NCBI RefSeq assembly: GCF_003171515.1
Contig: NC_089393.1
Coordinates: 1,860,001 to 1,924,000 of the forward strand
Source of the DNA: Pyrenophora tritici-repentis
Taxonomy: Eukaryota > Ascomycota > Dothideomycetes > Pleosporales > Pleosporaceae
Direction of reading: 5' to 3'
DNA: 64,000 nucleotides
This document shows, piece after piece, positions 55,773-64,000 of this stretch. Every line of letters starts with the position of its first letter. The stretch's first letter is position 1. Made by a program: the position numbers and the translations under genes. The notes beneath the pieces were generated by a model. It saw nothing but the letters and a program-made list of their open reading frames with translations, was not told where the DNA came from and did no database searches.

Positions 55773-57793
55773 ATGTCCGAGTTCATCGGGTAAGTGGCCG
55801 CCTGGCAAATTGCTTTGGAGCTCCGGTCGCTGACGTCTGACGCGTAGATCCCGCATTTCGCTCATCTCCAAGAGCGACATCCGGTCAGTACCACGTCAAT
55901 GCTGTAAGATAGCAGCAATTGACTCGTAATAGCTATGTCGGTACGCTTGTCGAAATCAACTCAGAAGCCTCCACAGTCTCATTAGACAATGTGCGCTCAT
56001 TCGGCACCGAGGGGCGCAAGGGTGGCAAGGACGAATACCCGCCATCAGACGTCGTGTACGAGCAGATTGTCTTTCGAGGCAGCGACGTAAAGGATCTGCG
56101 CATTGAAGAGCCCGTCAAAGAAAAGGCGCAGCCCGCCATGCCCCAGGACCCAGCTATCATCGGAGTAAGTCTATACTTGCCCTTATCCCCTTCCCTTTCG
56201 ATGATGTAAAATTTTCGGATGTAAATCATTTAAACCACCGAGAGCGCAAAACCGTGTGGATATCTTCCGTTGCCTTCCTTCTGAGTCCCTTTTATACAAG
56301 CTGCTTCTTCCTCCATTTGTACGAAGCCCAAAGCTGATACGAAGCATGCGCCACAGGTACAACAGTCCCAGTCGCGGCAAGATGGCAGTCCGCAAGATAT
56401 TACCGGCCGCCAACAACCGCCGCCCAATTATCCTCAACCCGGCCAGTTCCCCCCGGGTGGTTATCCTCCTCCCTTCGGCGGCCCTGGTGGCCCTGGTGGT
56501 CCATATGGCAACCGTTTCGGTCCCCAGGGCGGGTTCCCTGGTGGTCCCGGTCCTTTCCCAGGCCCTGGAGGCCCCCCGGGTGCATATGGCATGCCGCCTT
56601 TTGGCGCGCCTCCCGGCTGGTTTCCCCCAGGCCAAGGCTTCCACCAGCCTCCGGGGCCATTCTCACCGAACATGCCGATTGGCCCTCCTGGCTTGAACCA
56701 GAATCAACCACCGCAGGGCCCACGAGGTCCCTCGGGTCCACAAGCAGGTAAAGATGAGAAGCCTGGTCAAGTTCAGCAACCAAAGGTCGCAGAGGCAGAT
56801 GGTGCAGCAGCCAAACCACAACCCAAGAACGGTGCAAAGGCAGCCCCAACACCAAATGCAGCAGCAAAACAGCCCCCTCCGCCCCCAGTCGACTCAAAAC
56901 CTGATGTGTCGGCTGCGTTAGCACCACCCCATCCTCAAGTGGCTCAACAAGCTGCTGCTTCCAAGGGTGCACCTAGCGGACCCAAGAGTGGTCGGATCAT
57001 CCCAGCCGTGCCTATTCCCAGCCCACGGGCCACGAAGACGGCGCCTCATGGACAGCAGTCCACTGCTCCCGCACAAATGCCTACCGCAGCTCAACAACAG
57101 AACGCTACCCAATTAGCGACTGCTGCCGTCGCTGAAGCCATGGCTAAGCTCAACCTTCAGAACAAGGGCCAAGGTGGCCAACCGCAAGCCCAAGCACCAG
57201 TTTCTGACCCCATGAACAACTTGGCTCAGAAGGTGGAAGGTATGCGCGATCAGCAGAGCCGTCAACATCAGCCTCGTCAGCGAGGTTCTGGTGACTTCCG
57301 TGGTGGTAGGGGCGGAAGGGGAGGTCGAGGAGGTGCTCATCCTCAACATCCCAAGATGGAGGTACCGACGACCGACTTTGACTTTGCATCTTCAAACGCA
57401 AAATTCAACAAGCAAGATCTCATCAAGGAAGCCATTGCCTCTGGATCGCCGCTCGGTGACGCTTCAACAGCCCCCGCAGTTGAGGCTCCATCGAGTGAGA
57501 AGGAAGAAGTTGTCATTCCAGGTGGATCCATGTACGACAAGAGCTCTTTCTTTGACAACATCTCGAGCGAGCTCAAGGACAGGGAAGAAGCGGCCATGCG
57601 TGGTCAGGAGTTTCGCAGCCAGGAACGCCAGAAGAACATGGAGACTTTTGGCCAAGGTAGCGTTGATGGTTACCGAGGTCGAGGACGCGGACGTGGTCGT
57701 GGTGGCCGCGGCGGTCGAGGCTTTGGGTATCGCGGCCGCGGAGCTCCTAGGGGTCGCGGCGGTGCCGAATTTAGCGCCCAGCCTGCCGCTTAG
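55773..57793 (+). CDS. scd6: Scd6 / LSm14-family mRNA decapping and translation regulator
   Basis: RNA-binding P-body protein that represses translation and promotes decapping. Four exons: 55773-55789 (17 bp), 55848-55883 (36 bp), 55933-56164 and 56357-57793, 573 residues. Domains: LSm (ISLISKSDIRYVGTLVEIN, 1-80), a Pro/Gly-rich linker (about 105-240), a first RGG patch near 409-421, the FDF motif (TDFDFASSNAKFNKQDL, about 434), the FFD box (YDKSSFFDNIS, 488-498), the TFG box (ETFGQGSVDG, about 522) and a C-terminal RGG tail (534-563). All boxes are present and ordered as in the family. The first two exons are tiny, so automated starts may be wrong. Intron 3 is 192 bp, longer than most here. 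Confidence 0.92.
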
Positions 57794-58735
57794 TTGCAAG
57801 GCCGGATACGTCAGCTTCCCGTCTAGCCTGCTAGACTTCACATATTTAATGGCGTCATGCGTGGATTTCAGCCTCGTGATTTGTCCAGCGTTCTGGGTAT
57901 TGCGGTTTTTTGGGCGTTCATCTATTTCATACAGTCTCTGCCCTATGGGCTTTGCGTTGGGTTTGCTGGACCGGCTTGCTTTTTCCCCACTTGTATTTGT
58001 ATAACTAGTCATTGCGGCGATGTAAGGCTGGAAGCTAAAAAGGCGGTACATTTTCGCGCCAAGATAACACGCCATATGAGATCTAATGAGATTCATTGAA
58101 GATTATGAAGTATGGTAATTGTTGCTCCAGCTCTAGTGATACATTTGTTGTAGTGTTGCTGTTAGGGTTGTATGGCTTTCATGGCTTTCTTGGGATACTA
58201 CATGTACGTTACTGTCTATCGTTGGGGAGGTATTGTCGTTCTCATTCACTGTGCTGCTGTGAACTGTGCTAATATGACATGCAAATTAAGTGAGCTTGTT
58301 TTTGCAGCGAGCTAACACTACTGTAGTTCATCCTTTTTCTGTCCACCCAATAACTCAAGAATTCAAGACCGCAGACCACATCCCTTTCTACACATTGCCG
58401 TTTATCGATGTTCCAGGTTTCGAAATCTGTGAAGTTTTGGGCATGAAGTTCGGTTGTACATGGGTGCAAAAGGTAAGAAGAGATGAGCGTTGAGTAGCTT
58501 TTATGCTCCTATACGCGGTATCAAGTCTTATTCTAGTCTTTTAACCATTACTGCTTCATTTCTGAAAACCACACATCTCCTCTCATGTAGCTTTAAAGTT
58601 AACACTCTCCTCTGGCCCCTTGCTCTTCCTCAAAGTATACGTCTTCCTGACAGCACATAGTATATCCATCTCCTCTCTACTGCGGCTTGCCTTGAAACTC
58701 CACAAATTAGATATCAGTCCCGCTTCCGTCGTATC
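57794..58735. other. Intergenic, 942 bp
   Basis: 3' flank of scd6 and AT-rich DNA without a supported gene. Confidence 0.5.
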
Positions 58736-59180
58736 TTAAAAACACTTCTCCAGTGTTCCTCCTATCTGTCTTGTAACCCTTAAATCAATTGTTTCATCTT
58801 CGTGATTAATAGCTAGCTTGACGGATCTGAAGAGAACAGGATAGGGGAATAACGCCTGCGCTAGTGTATCTCTCCAAACAAAGAAATGAGCGTAGTGTCG
58901 TGCTGGGTCGTCAACGTCTGCCTGTGGGTCGGGTAAATAACACGGCTGCTCAAAGCGGAGCACACGCCATTACCATTTCACGGTCATTATTTTGTACTCG
59001 GCAAGCTGTAGAACTAGCTCGGTTACTTTGTCTGCACCATCTTTTACAGGGCCGTCGAGCTCGCTATAGGGGTAGTGATCGCAATCTACAGTCACTGTTT
59101 CGCCGGTTTTGTAGAGCATAGAGGCTGGACTCGCGGTCGTCGCGGAGGAAGCGTGAGACGTTGAGCTGTATGATACGCGA
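58736..59180 (-). pseudogene. Small gene relic, unknown family
   Basis: On the minus strand a frame beginning with MLYKTGETVTVDCDHYPY (about 59118) and continuing as GPVKDGADKVTELVLQLAEY meets one in-frame TAA near 58978, then carries on in the same frame as FEQPCYLPDPQADVDDPAR to a stop at 58736. A different frame just upstream also looks coding (LNVSRFLRDDRESSLYAL). A 27-bp intron removing the stop would be too short to be credible. I take this as a decayed gene; it could be chance. Confidence 0.3.
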
Positions 59181-59224
59181 GAGTTTACATCAGAGTAAGG
59201 CTGTTGTGCAAGATATTACTCTTA

Positions 59225-59266
59225 CCTCCGGGGCGTACGGATCAGGATCGTACGAGCCCCCGGAGG
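59225..59266. repeat. GC-rich inverted repeat, about 42 bp
   Basis: CCTCCGGGGCGTAC at one side and GTACGAGCCCCCGGAGG at the other can pair with a two-base bulge and a short loop around GGATCAGGATC. No attached gene is seen. Confidence 0.5.
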
Positions 59267-60516
59267 CTGCGCTAGATACCTAGATTATGAATGCGTGGCA
59301 TTGAGGACGTAGGAGCTGGTAGATTGAAATTATTTCCGGTGTCTTTTACCTAAATGACATGGATGTTTGAGGGGAAGGAGTACGCGGGGTAGGTTTTGAT
59401 AGGGTGAGGGTTGCTGGAAAACTGGTTTGAAGGGCATCTTCTAGAGGAGTGCTTTCTGAGATGGCATGGGTATGTGATAGTGTATTGAGGAGGGTATGTT
59501 AGGTGGTTAAACTGTTAGATAGCGTGGTATCAGAAGGCTTATCTTGCAACTGGATATTTAGAAGTAGTAGAACCTGACTTTAAGGAGCCATTCCGCGTAA
59601 GTTGTTATGCCCAGAGGAAAGGACTACGCCATTTCTCTGCTGGTCAAACACGGCAACATAAACCTAATCCAGGAGTGACCACTCCCCACGATACTTTGAA
59701 CGGATGGATATGGAATCTGAGAAGGAGTATCTTTTAGCCTGTAGAACAACTCTAACCGACAGTAGGAAATCGGTTCTTGAAGCCGAATAGACCGCGACTG
59801 CCGTTTGCGATCAACCAAAGGTCACCATCAAACGGGACATGGGAGTTCACGCGTTGCTCGGAAACCCCCCATTCTGCAGCATATGTGTTGTGTGGGTCAG
59901 TCGTATTGAGTTCCTACTTTCTAGAACGAAAGATCCTAAACATCGTCGCGTTTGCTAACCCATAGAGTCACATGGTTGCGGAGCGGCTCCTAGGGCAGGA
60001 GTGTTTAGCCTGGAAAATAGTGTTGCCTAGATCTCCCAACAACATCAACGGGCGCCATTCCAGATCTGGCATCTTATTGTATGTAAGTTCTATTGACGGT
60101 AGTCCATCTACTTTGGGTGGTGGCGCCGACCCCAATATCACTCACTAACAACGTTTCGGAGCAAGGCGTGATGCGAATGCGACTACTTCCCGTGGGTGTT
60201 CATTGGATTACACCAGCTCCAAGCGACGGTCGTATGCTAAACTCAACTAAGCTCATGGACCGCACCGTCCCGGCGGAGAACGAAGACTTGTGCCGCACAC
60301 GGTACGGACTCAGCGACAAACCCTATCGAAGAGTCGGTTGAATCCGTGATCAGTCATCTCAGGAATACAAAGGTATCATACAAGTAGAATGGTCAAGAAG
60401 GCTACGAAAATAGCCACTTGGCAGTTGCTAGATGACATCAATCAAGCACATGACCAAGGAGACAAGTGTGACGCATGATGCAGTCATTCTGCCTATACTA
60501 GAGAAAATATTCGAAC
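59267..60516. other. Gene-poor stretch, 1250 bp
   Basis: Only short unsupported frames. It ends at the copia LTR. Confidence 0.5.
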
Positions 60517-60708
60517 TGTCGGATCGTGAGTATCGGTAGAGACGTCGGCTGCTGGACACTTCGGCCCGACTTCGGCCCACCTTGCGCAAGAGCTTAGGTA
60601 TACCTTCGTAGCACCTATGTTCGTAGATATCAATTAGAACCACCGAACAGAATGCATTCCTAGTTATCGTTATTTCCCTTTACGCACTTAGTGCAAAGCC
60701 AACCAACA
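60517..60708 (+). repeat. 5' LTR of copia element
   Basis: 192 bp, TGTCGGATC...CCAACA. Its last 70 bp or so match the solo LTRs at 27922-28155 and 47968-48250 (shared core ACCGAACAGAATGCATT), while the middle differs and has a short ACTTCGGCCC repeat. It precedes the leader and gag-pol of the element, so its orientation gives the plus strand. Confidence 0.8.
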
Positions 60709-60865
60709 CTGATCAGTGATTGCTTGAGGCGATCACAGACAGCAAGGAAGAAGAGACAGACCGCATCTTTGACAGCCTCCCTAACGCACGACGTTATACT
60801 CCTGAGAGAAGATTCTGTGCTAAGAACAGAGCGAGGCAGAGATAACGCATAGCGATCAAAACCTC

Positions 60866-61063
60866 CCTCTAAGCTGCTAATCCAGGCCGAAGCTCGATTA
60901 CAGCGCGTCAGCAACGCACAAAGACACACTGTTGAAATCCCGACGCGAGAAGTCTTGGGACGACTACAGCACGTCAGCAGCGCAGAGCGACAGACTATTG
61001 ATATCCCGACGCGAGAAGTCTCGGGACGACTATAGTGCGTCAGCAACGCGTAGCGATTCCGTA
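60866..61063 (+). repeat. 66-bp tandem repeat in copia leader (about 3 copies)
   Basis: Two good copies start at 60932 and 60998 (period exactly 66), and a weaker copy precedes them. The period is a multiple of three, and two frames are open through much of it, giving 22-residue repeats such as SRREKSxDDYS or IPTREVxGRLQ. An in-frame TAG (61124-61126) separates it from the gag ATG. Confidence 0.7.
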
Positions 61064-61162
61064 CGAGCGTCCCCGGACGATCCTATCACGTACAACCACA
61101 AGCGCTGGAACCGACCAACCAGCTAGACAAGACAAGGCAACGCGTCAATATACACCGGCACG

Positions 61163-64000
61163 ATGGCAGGCAGCCAGAGCAACTCTGGCGATACAGACGC
61201 TGATGTTCAAGAGCAACTACTCAACTATCCATCCGAACGCAATACAAGCAAGCGCGCAGAAACTATATCCCCAGGAGCGAAGTTTACTGCTGAACACCTT
61301 ATGCGACACTGTCCATACACAGTCACGTTTGACTATATCAACCCATCTCTCTGGGGTGTACCCGCACCAGAGGATGCAGACGAGACGCACGCAACAACCT
61401 GGGTCGCGAAGGCTATCCACGACTACCATGTAGGAATGGAATGGGATGAGAGACTATACTTCGACTACCAATGGGACTTTGAAGGATGGACACGAGAGCT
61501 ATTCCAGAAGGTTGAGCGCACTACGCTAAGATCTCTGAAGACTGTGCTCCGGTATAGGGGAGTCTATACAGGCAAATTTCGGGCTAGAGTAGCTGATTCC
61601 CTCTTCAACTTACTAGGAGGAGAAAACGCTCCCGAATGGGACCCTGCAGAGTTCAAGGCCGAGAAGTTTGACGAACGTTCTGAGGCGTACCAGCGTCAGC
61701 AGAACGCACATCTAGCAGCCCCTATAGATAGACAAGCGCAGCAGCCACTGCAACAGACGCAGCCACTGGAACCGCTACAGCCGCAGCCACAACGTCCGTC
61801 ACAGGGCGAGCAGTATAGAGTGAGACAAGGCGTTCGAAGCCACCCGCAATATCAAGAGCTACAACAACCGCCCTACGCGATCAATGCCTATGCAGGACCA
61901 CAGCCTCGACAAACGGAGCAGGCTATGCAACCACAACAATGGTACCCGCAGACACAGACACGACCCCCAGCGACCGCATACCGCGAGGTGACACCTTTCC
62001 CTCAGCAACCTACAAACCGAGTACCTGACAGACCCCTTGGCCTACCACATGACCCGTACAAGACGCTACCGCCGCGATGGTCTCGCAACGATCGGCTCGA
62101 AGCCAATACGATCACGCAGTTCTCTAAGCTATGGGACAATAGCAACAAGTATACAGGGAATGCGTACGATCTCCTAGACGATAAGATTAAGATCTTCTTC
62201 AGCATCTGCTGGCAGGTAGATATCCAGGAGGAGCAGTTTCACGCAGTGTTTCCCCGTATCCTTACCGGGCGTGCAGAGACGTTCTACATACAGGTTGTAG
62301 AGAGAGATGATAGCTTTGCTGATGCGTACATGGCAATCAAAAACCACTTCGACCATGACGTCCATCACCAGCACTACTACACAGACTGGACGACTACAAC
62401 CTTCGCTCGCACCCGCGCAGAGAACCCTGATAAGGGACTACACGAGGTTCTGCAGATCCTGCTTGACAAGCTGCAGCTATGCCAGCGTGCCCTTGGCAAG
62501 AACTTTGAGGGTGAGGATGCCCTCCGCACTACGGTCATCAATGCCTGCCGAGGAGTACCAGAACTTGAGATGGCACTGTTCAAGCCAGCCACAATCTGTG
62601 AAGGACTCTTCTCAGATCTACGATCCGCAGTGGAAACACACCTAGCACGGCAACACACCGCCCAGTTGGTCACAGAAGATCAATACTACCTAGACCGCCG
62701 ATACAACGGCAATGGAAGGATCCGAGGTGGATCTCGAGGTGGAGGAGGATTCAGAGGCGGATCCAGAGGAGCATACCGAGGAGGCGAGCAGCGCGACGAC
62801 AACGGACGAGGATTCAAGCCACGTTGGAGGAAGAAATGCTTTGTTTGCCGGAAGGAAGGATGCTGGTCTACCAACCACACAGATAAAGAGCGCAAAGATG
62901 CCCGTGCGCAGTTCTTCTCTACGCTATACTTTACAGGTGCACAGCCCCCTGAGGACTTCTCCGTACATCTTGCAGAATACGAAGGGATCGAGCACACCAG
63001 CCAGTACAATCAGAGAGGCTGGAGAGAGGAGGAAGACTGCGAGGATGACGAGGATGACGACGTCGCGGAAGCACATTCTGAACACCAGTTCTTCAAGGAG
63101 CAATGCCTTGCAGACCAGGCGTTCTTGCATCATATCTCGGGCGACGACATATACAGCCGAGACGCGCCGTCAGCACCAGCATCGCAGTTCCTGCTTGAGG
63201 ACCGCTACACACGATCTGTGTACCAAGGAATCCTACCAGATACAGGCGCTGCAAACGTATCCACGGTCGGCAAGGAGCAATACCTCGCACTTACGAGAGA
63301 AGATCCGACGGTTAAGTTAGACACATCTACAGCAGGGAAAGCGTCTATTAAATTCGGAAAAGGCGAGGCTACAGCGTCGATTGGCACCGTGCAGGTCTCT
63401 ACGGAGATCGGAAAAATCAACTTCGAAGTGCTCGAGGCGCCTACGCCGTTCTTGCTATGCCTTGCAGACATGGACCGCTTAAAGGTATACTTCAACAATA
63501 CGACAGACGAGCTGGTTCAGGATGACGTACACATCCCGGTGATTCGCAAATGGGGACATCCTTGGTTCCATCTAAACAAGAGAGAGAGAGCAACTATGTT
63601 CCTAACGGAGACAGAATTGCGACGGCTCCATCGACGGTTTGGACACCCAGCTGTTACGCGACTAGTCAAACTCTTAAAGGATGCTGGCCATAACGACTTC
63701 GAAGAAAGAACCCTAGAAGAAGTCACTAAGTTCTGCCACCACTGCCAGCTCCACAGCTCCGCGCCGCGCCGATTCAAATTCACTCTTAAGGATGATCACC
63801 ACTTCAACTATGAGATCCTGGTGGACGTAATGTACCTAAGCAACAAACCTGTACTGCATGTGGTCGATTCCTCAACAGCGTTTCAAGGCGCGAGGTTCCT
63901 CAGCGCTATCTCAGCTAAAGAAACATGGCAAGCACTGCGGATACTATGGATCGACACCTACCAGGGACCACCCGACATCATCACGCATGATGCAGGTACT
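61163..64000 (+). CDS. Copia Gag-Pol polyprotein, 3' end beyond window
   Basis: Open frame of 946 codons with no stop to the window end. The Gln/Pro-rich gag middle (about residues 190-280) precedes the capsid-like part (LDDKIKIFFSICWQVD), an RG-rich patch (GGSRGGGGFRGGSRGAY) and an unusual knuckle CFVCRKEGCWSTNH (C-x2-C-x4-C-x4-H, from residue 559). The protease has LPDTGAANVST (about 692). Pre-integrase shows HRRFGHPAVTRL and CHHC, and the integrase core has its first Asp (LVDVMYL, about 888) and second Asp (ITHDAGT, about 943). All are intact, so the element may be functional or young. It is probably made as one polyprotein, in contrast with the gypsy element here. Confidence 0.9.
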   Translation, partial: MAGSQSNSGDTDADVQEQLLNYPSERNTSKRAETISPGAKFTAEHLMRHCPYTVTFDYINPSLWGVPAPEDADETHATTWVAKAIHDYHVGMEWDERLYFDYQWDFEGWTRELFQKVERTTLRSLKTVLRYRGVYTGKFRARVADSLFNLLGGENAPEWDPAEFKAEKFDERSEAYQRQQNAHLAAPIDRQAQQPLQQTQPLEPLQPQPQRPSQGEQYRVRQGVRSHPQYQELQQPPYAINAYAGPQPRQTEQAMQPQQWYPQTQTRPPATAYREVTPFPQQPTNRVPDRPLGLPHDPYKTLPPRWSRNDRLEANTITQFSKLWDNSNKYTGNAYDLLDDKIKIFFSICWQVDIQEEQFHAVFPRILTGRAETFYIQVVERDDSFADAYMAIKNHFDHDVHHQHYYTDWTTTTFARTRAENPDKGLHEVLQILLDKLQLCQRALGKNFEGEDALRTTVINACRGVPELEMALFKPATICEGLFSDLRSAVETHLARQHTAQLVTEDQYYLDRRYNGNGRIRGGSRGGGGFRGGSRGAYRGGEQRDDNGRGFKPRWRKKCFVCRKEGCWSTNHTDKERKDARAQFFSTLYFTGAQPPEDFSVHLAEYEGIEHTSQYNQRGWREEEDCEDDEDDDVAEAHSEHQFFKEQCLADQAFLHHISGDDIYSRDAPSAPASQFLLEDRYTRSVYQGILPDTGAANVSTVGKEQYLALTREDPTVKLDTSTAGKASIKFGKGEATASIGTVQVSTEIGKINFEVLEAPTPFLLCLADMDRLKVYFNNTTDELVQDDVHIPVIRKWGHPWFHLNKRERATMFLTETELRRLHRRFGHPAVTRLVKLLKDAGHNDFEERTLEEVTKFCHHCQLHSSAPRRFKFTLKDDHHFNYEILVDVMYLSNKPVLHVVDSSTAFQGARFLSAISAKETWQALRILWIDTYQGPPDIITHDAGT

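Larger units (their letters stand above)
60517..64000 (+). mobile_element. Ty1/copia retrotransposon, truncated by window end
   Basis: LTR, 454-bp leader with tandem repeats, and an open gag-pol frame in the order gag, zinc knuckle, protease, integrase, which is the copia (Pseudoviridae) order since integrase comes before any reverse transcriptase. The RT, RNase H and 3' LTR should lie beyond the window. Confidence 0.88.

Noticed and set aside
60660..61046. Minus-strand 128-codon Cys/Arg/Ser-rich frame in the copia leader
   Set aside because: It is the antisense image of the 66-bp repeats and has no start context or homologous motif.
1..64000. CRISPR arrays, rRNA genes, riboswitches, bacterial operons
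   Set aside because: None is present; the window is eukaryotic nuclear DNA with spliced genes.

Overview
This 64 kb window is nuclear DNA of a filamentous ascomycete, most likely a Dothideomycete of the order Pleosporales. The main reasons are: genes broken by short introns (mostly 45-56 bp) with GTRNGT-type donors and CTRAY-like branch points; protein families typical of fungi (Scd6, Abp2, Trs120, PFK-2/FBPase-2, TRI12-type and ACS-type transporters, a KPWE-motif protein); a tRNA-Thr with a short intron at the canonical site; and LTR retrotransposons of chromovirus and copia type. The assignment to Pleosporales is inference from overall likeness, not from a marker gene.

Layout. 1-9.8 kb: a TRI12-like efflux pump, a BTB-like protein, a cyclase/arylformamidase-like enzyme transcribed divergently from an ACS-family permease, and a membrane-anchored phosphotransferase-like protein. 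9.9-13 kb: tRNA-Thr(CGU), then two decayed gene remnants. 13.8-21.5 kb: a membrane protein, RNase H1, a DUF202 membrane protein and the bifunctional enzyme controlling fructose-2,6-bisphosphate. 22.3-28.2 kb: a transposon-rich block with a 5'-truncated Ty3/gypsy chromovirus (intact pol, a -1 frameshift heptamer, an antisense Zn2Cys6-like ORF) and a copia solo LTR. 28.6-47.7 kb: a dense housekeeping block with a small membrane protein, Trs120 of TRAPPII, a 1717-residue sacsin/HSP90-like ATPase ending in a zinc-metalloprotease-like motif, a small cysteine-rich secreted protein, a peroxisome-type nucleotide carrier, an NCS1 permease and a DHA1 transporter. 47.9-50.3 kb: a second copia solo LTR beside a frameshifted F-box gene. 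51-57.8 kb: Abp2-like ARS-binding protein, a KPWE-motif protein and Scd6/LSm14. 57.8-60.5 kb: gene-poor DNA with a small relic. 60.5 kb to the end: the 5' LTR, leader and open gag-pol frame of a Ty1/copia element that runs off the window.

The genes do not form one pathway. Small linked groups can be seen: the divergent cyclase/permease pair, and scattered peroxisome-related functions. The items most worth a second look are the antisense Zn2Cys6 ORF and the U UUU UUA frameshift site in the gypsy element, the ATPase with its terminal HExxHxxxxxH motif, and the copia LTR family whose copies differ in the number of a palindromic 27-bp unit.

All splice sites were placed by eye using consensus signals and reading-frame continuity; for each spliced gene the summed exon lengths are divisible by three.
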